Source: DASPJR01 sp035628505
Lineage (GTDB): Bacteria > Planctomycetota > SZUA-567 > H5-PLA8
Assembly: GCA_035628505.1 (NCBI GenBank)
Contig: DASPJR010000033.1
Span: 4,660-68,659 of the forward strand
DNA length: 64,000 bases
Reading direction: 5' to 3'
A program made the translations under genes and the position numbers. Positions 34,601 through 42,519 of this stretch are shown in pieces. Below the pieces are notes generated by a model. The model was not told the DNA's origin. It did no database searches and saw only the letters and a list, made by a program, of their open reading frames with translations. Every line of letters starts with the position of its first letter. Position 1 is the stretch's first letter.

Positions 34601-37301
34601 AGCGAAGAACGAAAGAAATGCGGAAGTCGTGGATGTTGAGCTGGGTGAACCAAGCAAGAAGCGCAACGCCTGGGGACAGCCCGTCGATATCAACATGCCG
34701 CTGGTTGTAGCCAACAATGTTCTTCCCGCGGCGTGGGACGGCCAGATCGTGCTGGCGACCAATACGCTGCGCTATGAGTCCGAAAAGAGCAATCCGAACG
34801 GCGACTGCGATACATTCCTCGCGAGTTTCAATGGCGACCTCGATACAGCCACCTGCCAGGGCAACGGTCATGAACAAGCCAAGTCGCCGCTGGACTGCAA
34901 AGTGCAGTCGCTGGATTCGTTTGGCGTGCTCGGCGCAATTAATGACAATCAATTCGATGCAGACCCAGGGCTTGCCGGATCGCCCGCGTACAACAGCAAG
35001 GGCACGCACGTCAAGCCGGATCTTCCTCCGTACACACAATCACCTCTCGAGATTTACCGCTTCAAAACAGCGCTGAACGCGTTACGCGGTCTTGATCCGC
35101 GCTTCTACTGGAACAATTGCACGGCTCGGCAGGGAGATCTGCGCGCCGAGGGAGTTTTCGTAGGCGGCCCGGGAGTGGCGGGTAATGACGGCGTCATGAA
35201 ATACCTCTGCGGCGTCAGCGATGGCAAACCCTCGGATGATCCATCGAATTACTTCACCCAGAATTTCGGCCTGAACGGCAAAGATGGCGTCCGGGTGCGC
35301 GGAGAAGATTGGAACAATCAGGGCAAGAAGGGCAAAACCGAGGGCGTACTGATTACGATGTGGGCCAAGACGCAATGGCGCCATAACGACGGCCGTACAC
35401 ATGAGTTCTTTGATTGTTCCACGCCAGGCTACGGGACACATGGAATCCGCGCGGAAGCTTTTTTCCTGCGGAAGCAGGGATATGCGCAATACGCCGTGTC
35501 TGAGTTCCACAGCAAAGGCAGCGGCGTCATTACGAGCACAGACGACATGCGGATCGGCGACGATCCGACCTGGGGCGTAAGCGGCGGTGGAAACCGCGTA
35601 GACGACCTGTGCTGGGTATCCGAGCCAGAGCAGAATGGAATGGCGGATTGGAGCGATTCCGATTTCGTCCTGATGCTCTATGGCGGCACCAGCGGGGTAC
35701 CACAGGAACGCCTGGATCCAGGCCATTCCGCGTACAAACCCGAGTCTCCCGCGTACAGATTGCAGCCATTCCGCTGGCATCATCTCGGAATGCGTATCCA
35801 GTTGCAGGATGATTTTTCGAAGGCCACAAACCCAGGAGATACAACACGACCTACTCAGCACGCTTTTAAAAGTGGTTTCTGGCGCTGGAACGAAGACGCT
35901 GGCAAGACTGGCTATGAAGACAACAATGCGCGTTGGGTCAGTCAGAACCTTTTCCGCCCGTTCGTCGATTCCGAACGTTTTAGCGACGGGGTTAATTACG
36001 AGGATAAAGGCAAGTATTGGACAGTGCATCAGGCTGCTGATGCAACGGGATTTGTGAGCTATCAGAATAAAGGCCGCGTGGGCAGCACCGGTGGCTGGCC
36101 GGAAGGCGGCGTCTCATACAACTGGGGACCGGGACGCGGCGATGGCGGGCAACCGGTGCGTTACACCTGGGCGCATCCCGGTGGAACCGATACGGCCGAC
36201 GGCAAGAAAGTGACGGATCATCCCATTTTCGGATTAAACAACTGCAATCCGGGAATGAATTACGCCGGCGTTGGCAATGACTTTAACAGCATTTACCGCA
36301 GTGTCCCCGAAGAAGGAACATTCGCGGTCATCGATGAATACAAGATATCTCGAAAAGAGGTCGCGCTGAAGAATGGCTTCCGCTGGTCGGGTTCTGCAGC
36401 TAGCGAGGACCGTGTCACACGCAATGACGCAGACAAGCCCGGAGAAATGACACTCAGCCGGTACTACCTGCCGCAGGATCCACGCTCCCGAAGTAATTGC
36501 CCGCAGTTTACCTCTCAGACACTGCTGCAGTCCTTGAAGGGATTTCAGAACAAGACAAGTTCAAATCCAGAGTACGTTACGCTCTCCCGCGTCACGTGGA
36601 CTGTCTTTACTCCGCGCTTCCTGCATGAGAACAAAACCTGGAATAAGTCCAGTCCGAAATTCGCACGTAATGAGACGATCACAAAGCGCGGGCCTAATGC
36701 AGGTATTCCCGTCCAGTCGGGTGATCTGCTGCCGCTGCCGCTCAGCCGAATTCCTTTCCGCGGCCCGTTTGATTATTGCAAATACAACGATTTGAAAGGC
36801 GAAATTTACGAAGACTACGCAGATCCAAAATACAACTCGGATATGGACGTAGTACCCTTCCGTTGCGACCGAGCTGCTCCGGCTGTGTACCAGTCTCTTG
36901 CCGAATACAAAGCGGACAAGAGCTACCATGGATCGCTGGGCGTCGAGGTCGCTGTGCTGGAAGACAGCTCAGAGATGCCAGACGATGGAAATGAAAAGAT
37001 CCTGGGGAATGGCGGAAAGCCGTTCTCAAATCCGGATGCACTGAACCAGATACTCGAAGGCGGAAAGCCCGTTCGCGTGCGCAGCGATCGCCTGCGCTAT
37101 CGCGTCTGGTTCCGCTATCCGACGGATCAGCTCGCCGATCCGGGCGGGCCCAAAGATGACAGAGGCCACACCTGTGTTTATCCGGGACCAAATGGACCGC
37201 TTGAAGGCCAGTACCTGCTCGACACGCCTGTGTTCGACGACATTTCGATTACGTACTTCACTAAACCGAGAATTCTCGACTACCGGGACGTGAGTGAGTA
37301 A
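31674..37301 (+). CDS. Giant GspK/PilX-like minor pseudopilin, copy 2
   Basis: A 1875-residue protein. The ATG at 31674 has gggagg 5 bp upstream; a GTG one codon earlier is less well spaced. Prepilin-like leader MTIAPKRG then ATLIMVAGVLAILSALATGF, again without Glu5. A GspK-like core contains RINVNACDNLGVLLDNL near residue 150 and RAPININTASDKVLAALFMG near 520. Long extension with shared landmarks: FNPNTDILKFNPNIEWIDRW, DKTDLNRSTTEFSF, GEVLAERK, a LamG-like region about 1140-1560, and the terminal VFDDISITYFTKPRILDY. It is full-length homologous to 10549-16212; differences are small insertions and substitutions. It is followed after 37 bp by the 145-aa partner. It sits next to the PilM-N/PilO-like operon, suggesting it works with that platform. 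Confidence 0.86.
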   Translation: MTIAPKRGATLIMVAGVLAILSALATGFYTVMLMQTRSATRYSDSVRAEMLARAGVDYAIASLRDLTFKATEDPASPWYMWDYLHGAKRTISFPADLSKNKFDDDHDGVSDNVGTAERPGEERMAFSGSLSSTAGPNSERFLLSVHDAASRINVNACDNLGVLLDNLCRIIGAPLVAADQALLTPRVWEWYGGDAYNKDANDWPTAGTKGGTYGHVPLDIYYHIFAGNKLVQLYNPDRSVNTSTIGHSARRNQAPYSGYLSSARDSSAVFGDGYAIAAYRARKGRFKYLEEVKHALTYVERSVPPNDLPDDPLEQLEVEVKFAALRDYITTSSWVDTTTVCVGKFEWAPGPKSSGDAWVLAIDRDKSWVPDDPINDPENLRGSLRGSYVAIINGHGAGQVRRIRTNGIDWIEIESFLDSEGNKIGWLIPPGPTSSYMIYAAEDAELTDVNGALEVASGRPQSSLVPHRYVAAPGKPLALPPNPLPAERPALFPAVVVEGGAQSFIDNPGIDYAARPLCIHRAPININTASDKVLAALFMGINVTHGHFLAIGTDADMSVLAKFDPLKNKYESRKRGQSYPPKAWIVGDYDQPDCTRTIEPYILTPRGLKRIPGSSGKLVYDVDFKNRILSKLPPEYDFNYLNSYGAADPAGSTNINEAMELAFRIIVARTREPDKASPGGYRNDYFDPQTGIMKSTGEESYRRGPFTSWDDLYFRVIKPWDDARVNEGYTSGKQKPSVARLIMAHFNPNTDILKFNPNIEWIDRWGRNFTAMEPIMIYTNTPESNIGNSWGHGALDVRVSKPTDITVCDQDGRMDDTAVPVFCRERLPWGPNSTMFFVNGPYGVLPKWQGTYITRGFRYKTDEMIDKTDLNRSTTEFSFASHGLFEIQSLGQVTKRGEVLAERKVQAQVKVYDVWCESTQRQFVNGYITRATGATGTPQSGTVARDFKNVDSRLALNTLPEPLVPLRYAIKDPTTGAKNERNAEVVDVELGEPSKKRNAWGQPVDINMPLVVANNVLPAAWDGQIVLATNTLRYESEKSNPNGDCDTFLASFNGDLDTATCQGNGHEQAKSPLDCKVQSLDSFGVLGAINDNQFDADPGLAGSPAYNSKGTHVKPDLPPYTQSPLEIYRFKTALNALRGLDPRFYWNNCTARQGDLRAEGVFVGGPGVAGNDGVMKYLCGVSDGKPSDDPSNYFTQNFGLNGKDGVRVRGEDWNNQGKKGKTEGVLITMWAKTQWRHNDGRTHEFFDCSTPGYGTHGIRAEAFFLRKQGYAQYAVSEFHSKGSGVITSTDDMRIGDDPTWGVSGGGNRVDDLCWVSEPEQNGMADWSDSDFVLMLYGGTSGVPQERLDPGHSAYKPESPAYRLQPFRWHHLGMRIQLQDDFSKATNPGDTTRPTQHAFKSGFWRWNEDAGKTGYEDNNARWVSQNLFRPFVDSERFSDGVNYEDKGKYWTVHQAADATGFVSYQNKGRVGSTGGWPEGGVSYNWGPGRGDGGQPVRYTWAHPGGTDTADGKKVTDHPIFGLNNCNPGMNYAGVGNDFNSIYRSVPEEGTFAVIDEYKISRKEVALKNGFRWSGSAASEDRVTRNDADKPGEMTLSRYYLPQDPRSRSNCPQFTSQTLLQSLKGFQNKTSSNPEYVTLSRVTWTVFTPRFLHENKTWNKSSPKFARNETITKRGPNAGIPVQSGDLLPLPLSRIPFRGPFDYCKYNDLKGEIYEDYADPKYNSDMDVVPFRCDRAAPAVYQSLAEYKADKSYHGSLGVEVAVLEDSSEMPDDGNEKILGNGGKPFSNPDALNQILEGGKPVRVRSDRLRYRVWFRYPTDQLADPGGPKDDRGHTCVYPGPNGPLEGQYLLDTPVFDDISITYFTKPRILDYRDVSE

Positions 37302-37338
37302 AGCGCTGAGTCAAAACAATCAACTGAAAGGAGCTCCC

Positions 37339-37776
37339 ATGAAGCCGACGCTCATCGTTGCAAACATCATGATTGTAGCGCTCTGCCTGCCAGGTGGTGT
37401 TCATGCCGCAGAGAAAGGCCATGATCCAAAGCAGCAGGAAGAAATGATGCGGCAGGAAGCGCGAGGCCTATTGCTGGGAACTGACATTAATCGCGAACCG
37501 GTCAGTGGGCGATTTCACGCGTCGCAGGACGATATTGCGAACGATAAACCCCTTCCGAAACTCGTGGGAGTTCTGGTTCACAAAGGTGTCTCCATACCTC
37601 TGTTAGTAAATCAGAAATCGACAATTGAGTTCCTGATGCGAAACAACGGAAATGAAGTAACCCTGATGGGCAAATATCTTGATAAGGTGGAAAAAGGACG
37701 CTGGCTCATCGCAGATGAGGTCGTGCAAAGCTCCGGCGGGGGCGCCCGGATTATTCGAAAAAGAGGCGGCTTATAA
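37339..37776 (+). CDS. 145-residue exported partner of the giant pseudopilin, copy 2
   Basis: The ATG at 37339 is preceded by AAAGGAG; an extension to 37294 would overlap the giant gene's stop. Signal peptide MKPTLIVANIMIVALCLPGGVHA. The mature protein has a helix (PKQQEEMMRQEARGLLLG), then beta segments (KPLPKLVGVLVHKGVSIPLL, EVTLMGKYLDKVEKGRWL) and the RKRGGL C-terminus shared with the copy at 10082-10519. Identical length and gene order in both copies argue for a functional unit with the giant protein. No known family is recognised. This copy has no Cys at the signal cleavage site, so it is unlikely to be a lipoprotein. Confidence 0.82.
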   Translation: MKPTLIVANIMIVALCLPGGVHAAEKGHDPKQQEEMMRQEARGLLLGTDINREPVSGRFHASQDDIANDKPLPKLVGVLVHKGVSIPLLVNQKSTIEFLMRNNGNEVTLMGKYLDKVEKGRWLIADEVVQSSGGGARIIRKRGGL

Positions 37777-37887
37777 CCTTAATTATTCTTTTATTTCAAC
37801 AGCGCCCACGCCGTATTGCTGATTATTGACTTATTTTAAATAACACATTTCGAATGATTTTTGCGGCACGAAGACACACAAAATCAA

Positions 37888-37935
37888 CATTTTGATGTCC
37901 TCAATTAGAGAACACGTGCAAATAGCGTATGTGGG
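37888..37935 (+). promoter_or_regulatory. Shared 48-bp upstream element, copy 2
   Basis: The second copy of the element at 31517-31564, starting 100 bp before the prenyltransferase-repeat gene at 37988 and after the end of the giant/partner pair. The rest of the 211-bp gap is AT-rich and shows no gene. Confidence 0.6.
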
Positions 37936-37987
37936 TTGATCGAGCCCGGCAAACAAAACCTTCAGTCTTCCAGGAGGAGCGTAGCAG

Positions 37988-39691
37988 ATGGCACTGAACC
38001 TGCCCGAAGCGGTGGACGAGAATATTGAGCAAGAAGCCGCCAGTATGGAAACAGTAGAAACTCAGCCATTCCTGTACTCGATCACGGGCCAGACTCCGTG
38101 GTGGATTGTGTCAATCGTCATGCACGCGCTGGTCATCACACTCGCCGGGCTGATGAGCATGGCCATCGACCTCGGGGAAGAAGATCCCGCGGTAGTGATG
38201 GTCACTGAACTTGCCGCGCGACCCGAAATCAAGGAAGCAGTCGAGAAACCCAAGGTCGAATCCAATAACGTCCTGGAATCCAAGCACGACACGCCGCCCA
38301 CTGACCCCACATCCAAGGAAGCTTCGAACATTGTCGTTCCGCCTGAAATCCTTGAGAAGGCCGAGCTCGGCGACCATTTTGAAACGATTAACCCCGACCG
38401 CCCGGATACTCAGAGTGCCTTCGGCAATCCCGATGCTCACATGTTTCACTCGGTTAAAGGAAATGATGACGCTGCCGGCGGCGGGGGTGTTGGTGGAACA
38501 GGTCTTGCCGATCTGATTGGAGTGGGTGGTGCAGCCAGCCCGGGAACCGGCGGCGGCTGGGGCGGCGGCAACGGAAGCGGAACCGGCGTCGACAATGGGG
38601 GCGGGCACGGCAGCTTCGGGCAGCGGCAGGGCGGTGGCCGGCGCTTGATGGTAAAACGCCATGGCGGATCAAAAGCCACCGAGACCGGCGTTGATTCTGC
38701 ATTGCGCTGGCTCGCTTACCACCAGGAAGCCGACGGTCACTGGGATGCCAAAAAGTATGGTGCCGAGCAGAAGACGGATACGGCCGTTACCGCGCTGGCG
38801 TTGCTTGCCTTCCTTGGCGCAGGTCACACCGAGAAGGTCGGCGAATACAGGGGAAATGTGCAGAAGGGCATCGCGTGGCTGAAGAGCAAGCAGGACGCTG
38901 ATGGCATGATCTGGGACACGACCGACGCCATCGGCCATCGCGGCAAGGGATATCCATGCGCAATCGCAACGCTCGCTATGGCCGAGGCCGCGGGAATGGC
39001 CAATGTACCTGACACCCGCGCGGCGGCTCGAAAGGCCATCGACTACTGCACCGAAAAACATCAGTGCGGCGAAGGCTCGGATAAGGCTGGCTGGCGCTAC
39101 AATCCGAAGCAGGAAGGCGACCTGTCGGTCACGGGCTGGTTCATCATGGCGCTCAAATCAGCCAAGGTAGCCGGGCTCAACGTCAATCCGGCCTCATTCG
39201 ACGGCGCCATCAAGTTCCTGGACTTGTGCGAAAAGAAAGAGGAAGGTGGAGCCGTTGGCTCCGGCTACGGCGCCCCGTCTCGATACCTGTACGAACCCAA
39301 GCCCAACTCGCATGGCGGCATGCGAATGTGCGCCATCGGCAACCTGGCGCGCCAGTTCCTCGGCTGGAAAAAAGAAGACCTGCAGTCGAGCGTTGAGCTG
39401 TTTGTGAAAGAAGGCGGAGTGCCGAAGTGGGGCGGTAATGGCGAATCGGTCGATCTCTATTACTGGTACTACGGAACACTCTGTGTTTTCCAGCAAGGCG
39501 GTGAACTGTGGCAGCGCTGGAACGATTCGATGAAGGAGGCCTTAATCACGAATCAATGCAAACAGGGCGATGAAGCCGGCAGTTGGAATCCGGTGGGCGC
39601 GTATTCGATGGAGTGGGGTCGCGTTGGGCAGACCGCGCTCGGCTGCCTCTGCCTGGAGGTCTACTACCGGTACGTTCAGCTGAAGAACTGA
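37988..39691 (+). CDS. Membrane-anchored prenyltransferase/squalene-cyclase-repeat protein with TonB-like N-terminus
   Basis: A 567-residue protein with aggaggag upstream. Residues about 37-58 are one membrane span in a TonB-like setting (PWWIVSIVMHALVITLAGLM). An acidic/Pro linker and a Gly-rich segment follow (about 155-220, GGGGVGGTGLADLIGVGG and similar). Residues about 230-565 are alpha-alpha toroid repeats of the prenyltransferase/squalene oxidase type (ALRWLAYHQEADGHWDAKKYG, TAVTALALLAFLGAGHT, IAWLKSKQDADGMIW, GWRYNPKQEGDLSVTGWFIM). The DxDD motif of true squalene-hopene cyclases is not seen, so enzymatic terpene cyclisation is doubtful. Such proteins are common in planctomycetes. The toroid domain would be periplasmic. 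It shares an upstream element with the giant pseudopilin gene. Confidence 0.85.
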   Translation: MALNLPEAVDENIEQEAASMETVETQPFLYSITGQTPWWIVSIVMHALVITLAGLMSMAIDLGEEDPAVVMVTELAARPEIKEAVEKPKVESNNVLESKHDTPPTDPTSKEASNIVVPPEILEKAELGDHFETINPDRPDTQSAFGNPDAHMFHSVKGNDDAAGGGGVGGTGLADLIGVGGAASPGTGGGWGGGNGSGTGVDNGGGHGSFGQRQGGGRRLMVKRHGGSKATETGVDSALRWLAYHQEADGHWDAKKYGAEQKTDTAVTALALLAFLGAGHTEKVGEYRGNVQKGIAWLKSKQDADGMIWDTTDAIGHRGKGYPCAIATLAMAEAAGMANVPDTRAAARKAIDYCTEKHQCGEGSDKAGWRYNPKQEGDLSVTGWFIMALKSAKVAGLNVNPASFDGAIKFLDLCEKKEEGGAVGSGYGAPSRYLYEPKPNSHGGMRMCAIGNLARQFLGWKKEDLQSSVELFVKEGGVPKWGGNGESVDLYYWYYGTLCVFQQGGELWQRWNDSMKEALITNQCKQGDEAGSWNPVGAYSMEWGRVGQTALGCLCLEVYYRYVQLKN

Positions 39692-39942
39692 AGCACGTTT
39701 CGCAAACTCGGCAGCGTACCGAACTGCGCATTGAGGATCCTAAACCCGCTGGTATGCTCCAGAAGAAATAACGTGGCGAGCATCTGGCGTTGTGCGTGCA
39801 AACTTCGGAATTACATCACTTTGCACTGTGCTGAAGTGCCGGCTGAGATACTCGGTTGTTGCCAGAAAAAGATAACTTTTTTGCCGCGTTCCAGTCGTCT
39901 GACGTCAATATCCTGTAGAGGACGGGCCCGAGACAGAGCGCG

Positions 39943-40518
39943 ATGCTTAGAAGCGTAAGTGACCTCGAGCTGGTAAAGCGCATTCAGCAAGGCGATGAAG
40001 CCGCCTTTACTGAATGCGTGCGCCGTCATCAGGACAGTGTTCGCGGGTTCACGGCGCTCTGGGCGCCATCGGCTGATGAGGCTGACGATCTGGCACAGGA
40101 AGTTTTCCTCGCTGCACTCTGCTCCATCAATACGTTCGACACATCGCGTGACTTCAAGGCCTGGTTGCTGGGTATCGCGCGCAACCAGACGCGGCAGGCG
40201 TGGCGGCGAGTTAATCGCAACCGCAGCAGCGGCAGCGAGCCGCTCGAAGCCATTCTGGAAAGGCATGCCGTCGCCGTGCACACGGAACGCGAAAACTCCG
40301 CCGACCGACGCACCGAAGCGCTGCAGCGCTGCATCGGCGGGCTTCCGGAACGCAGCCGCAATCTTTTTTCGGGCTACGTTGTGGATGAGCTGAGCAGCAG
40401 GGAACTGGCGGAGAGCTTCCAAAGCACTGAATCCGCAATTCGGCGGCATATTTCGCGCATCCGGCTGGCGTTGCGCGATTGCGTCGAGCGGCGTTTGCAG
40501 GCGGAGGCGGCGCGATGA
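39943..40518 (+). CDS. ECF-type RNA polymerase sigma factor
   Basis: A 191-residue protein. Region 2 spans about residues 20-95 (EAAFTECVRRHQDSVRGFT, ADEADDLAQEVFLAAL, FKAWLLGIARNQTRQAWRR). Region 4 spans about 125-185 (LPERSRNLFSGYVVDELSSRE, STESAIRRHISRIRLALRDC). It overlaps the following FecR-protein gene by 4 bp (ATGA), so the two are translationally coupled. This ECF/FecR pairing is frequent in planctomycetes and implies control of the sigma factor by the membrane protein. The 251 bp before the gene show no further gene or clear promoter. Confidence 0.93.
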   Translation: MLRSVSDLELVKRIQQGDEAAFTECVRRHQDSVRGFTALWAPSADEADDLAQEVFLAALCSINTFDTSRDFKAWLLGIARNQTRQAWRRVNRNRSSGSEPLEAILERHAVAVHTERENSADRRTEALQRCIGGLPERSRNLFSGYVVDELSSRELAESFQSTESAIRRHISRIRLALRDCVERRLQAEAAR

Positions 40519-42362
40519 GTTCCATGCTTGAGCGCATCGAATATTTCGCGGAGCGCCAGTCACGCGGCGAGCTGACGGCCGAGGACATTGCCGAACTAAC
40601 CGAGCTTTGCCAGGATCCTGACTTTGCCCGCACGTTCGTTCTGGCGCTTGCCGATCATGAAGATTGGCGCCGCGCGACCCGCTCACCGGACAACGGTTCA
40701 AAGTTCATCCAGGCTCTTTTGCAGCGAAAGTCGCGGCCTTCACCGGCCTTCGCGGCGGTGGTCACCGCTGCGGCGCGCCAGCGCGTCCGCGAAGGGCCGG
40801 CAAAGCGTGCGCCTTTCAATCGCACTCGCAAGAGCACCCATATCGCCTGGCTGCTCAGCGCAGCCGCGTGCGTCGCATTAGCCATTGTGTTTTTCGTGAT
40901 GTCCAACCCAGGGGCGCGCAATACTGTTTCCCAGCCTGCCAAGAAAGATCACGACACCGCCGCGGAACTCGCGCAGATCGAAGAGCAGCGCCAGCGTGCC
41001 CGCCGCGAACTGGCCGAAGTAGAGATGCAGCGCCTGCAGAAACAGGAACGGCTCGAGGAAATTGAACGCCGCCGCGCTGAACTGGCAGAAGCGCCGACGG
41101 CAAACACGCCCCCGAACGAGCGTCAGAGCGCGCTGGATCTAATCGAAGCGGAGCGGCGCAAAGTTGATGAAGAACTTGCGGCCATGCGGCAGGCGCGCCA
41201 AAAGGCCGAGGCTACTATCCGCAAGGCCGAAGAAGCGCGCGCCAAAGTCGAAACGACTCCGCGAACAGCCGAAGTCGCCACGGCTCCACCACCCCAGCCC
41301 CCGCCCCAGCCTAAAACGCCGGAAAAGCCCAAAGTCGCATTCTCCGGCATCGCCCGCGTCGAGTGGCTGACGGGTGACGTTTTCATTGTCAGTGGCTCGA
41401 CCCGCCGGAAAATTGAGGTTGGCGCGAGCGTCCAGAAAGGCGAGGGACTTCAAACCAGCATTGGCGCGAACGTCAGGCTTTCATTTCTGGACCAGACCAT
41501 CCTGAGTGTCGGGGGCGACACAGTGATTTCGGAACTGAGCGGGAATACTGCGCAGGACGCTGACTACGCTAAAAGTGTCACGCTCGATCGCGGCAGCCTG
41601 ATCGCTGACGTCATGCCCCAGCCTTCGACTCAGCCGATGTTGTTGCGCACCGCGCACGCTGACGTGACGGTGATCGGAACACGCTTCACGCTCGCCACAC
41701 GCAAGGAATCCACCTGGCTCGAGATGTACACTGGCAGAGTCACTTTCCGCAACCGGCAGACAGGCAAGGCCGTGCAGGTCAGCGGTGGGCAGACGGCCCT
41801 GATGGAACCTGGCAAAGATGCCGTCGTCACCATAACAGCGCGCTTCTTGAAAGGGATCAATTTCGGCGGCGAAGCTGTCACGGTGGAAGGCGAACGCTGG
41901 CTATCGCACAAGGACGCGCTCGCCGAAGGCCTTTCCTTAAGCGCAGAGCCGCTGATCCGGAAGACCAGTGTCCCGCCGAAATCCCTGACGGATGCGGCAC
42001 TCACGGAGATGCTGAACACAGCCGTTTACGCCAATGAGTCGAACCTTGCGCTGAAGCAGACCGTCCCCAACGGCGGCTACGAGCTTTATCTCTGGTTGAT
42101 GGAGGCCCAGGCCGATTACCGGCGCTCGTACGAGATTCAGGTTGAAGGCGAATCTGCTGCGCAGAACGTCGGCGAGCAGATGGTCGTCGGCGATTGGCTC
42201 AGGCTCGGCCCCATTTCCGCCACGGTTACAGATGGCAGCCTCGACATCAAGCTGATCAAAGGCCGCAGCGACCCGCAGCTCATGGGCCTGTCGATCTTCC
42301 AGAAAGTCGACGGCGCGCCGAATCCCCCACCCGCGCGCGTGAAACCCAATCCAGCCGAATAA
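40515..42362 (+). CDS. FecR-domain membrane protein with malectin-like C-terminus (putative anti-sigma factor)
   Basis: 615 residues from the ATG at 40515, which overlaps the sigma factor stop codon; the longer frame from 40479 is unlikely. The N-terminal cytoplasmic part (about 1-105) contains ERIEYFAERQSRGELTAEDI and DPDFARTFVLALADHEDW, compatible with sigma binding. A membrane span lies at about 108-130 (IAWLLSAAACVALAIVFFVM). Next come a charged coiled coil (about 140-250) and a Pro-rich linker. A FecR domain follows at about 275-445 (GDVFIVSGSTRRKIEVGASV, LLRTAHADVTVIGTRFTL, GQTALMEPGKD). The C-terminus, about 495-605, looks malectin/galactose-binding-like (VPNGGYELYLWLMEAQ, EIQVEGE). 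Likely senses carbohydrate or envelope state and holds the ECF sigma factor; the ligand is unknown. Confidence 0.85.
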   Translation: MSSMLERIEYFAERQSRGELTAEDIAELTELCQDPDFARTFVLALADHEDWRRATRSPDNGSKFIQALLQRKSRPSPAFAAVVTAAARQRVREGPAKRAPFNRTRKSTHIAWLLSAAACVALAIVFFVMSNPGARNTVSQPAKKDHDTAAELAQIEEQRQRARRELAEVEMQRLQKQERLEEIERRRAELAEAPTANTPPNERQSALDLIEAERRKVDEELAAMRQARQKAEATIRKAEEARAKVETTPRTAEVATAPPPQPPPQPKTPEKPKVAFSGIARVEWLTGDVFIVSGSTRRKIEVGASVQKGEGLQTSIGANVRLSFLDQTILSVGGDTVISELSGNTAQDADYAKSVTLDRGSLIADVMPQPSTQPMLLRTAHADVTVIGTRFTLATRKESTWLEMYTGRVTFRNRQTGKAVQVSGGQTALMEPGKDAVVTITARFLKGINFGGEAVTVEGERWLSHKDALAEGLSLSAEPLIRKTSVPPKSLTDAALTEMLNTAVYANESNLALKQTVPNGGYELYLWLMEAQADYRRSYEIQVEGESAAQNVGEQMVVGDWLRLGPISATVTDGSLDIKLIKGRSDPQLMGLSIFQKVDGAPNPPPARVKPNPAE

Positions 42363-42519
42363 AGCCGGCAGTTTTGAGGCGCGCGGGCATCTCGCCTCAG
42401 CAGGTCATCTGCCCGTTCCCCGTTAGGTCGAGCAGGAGTGAAATCTATCTGCCATTGCGAGCGCCAACGCGCACCAATCCAGACATCGAGACGGGTGGAA
42501 CGAGGTAAAGAACTGCAAG

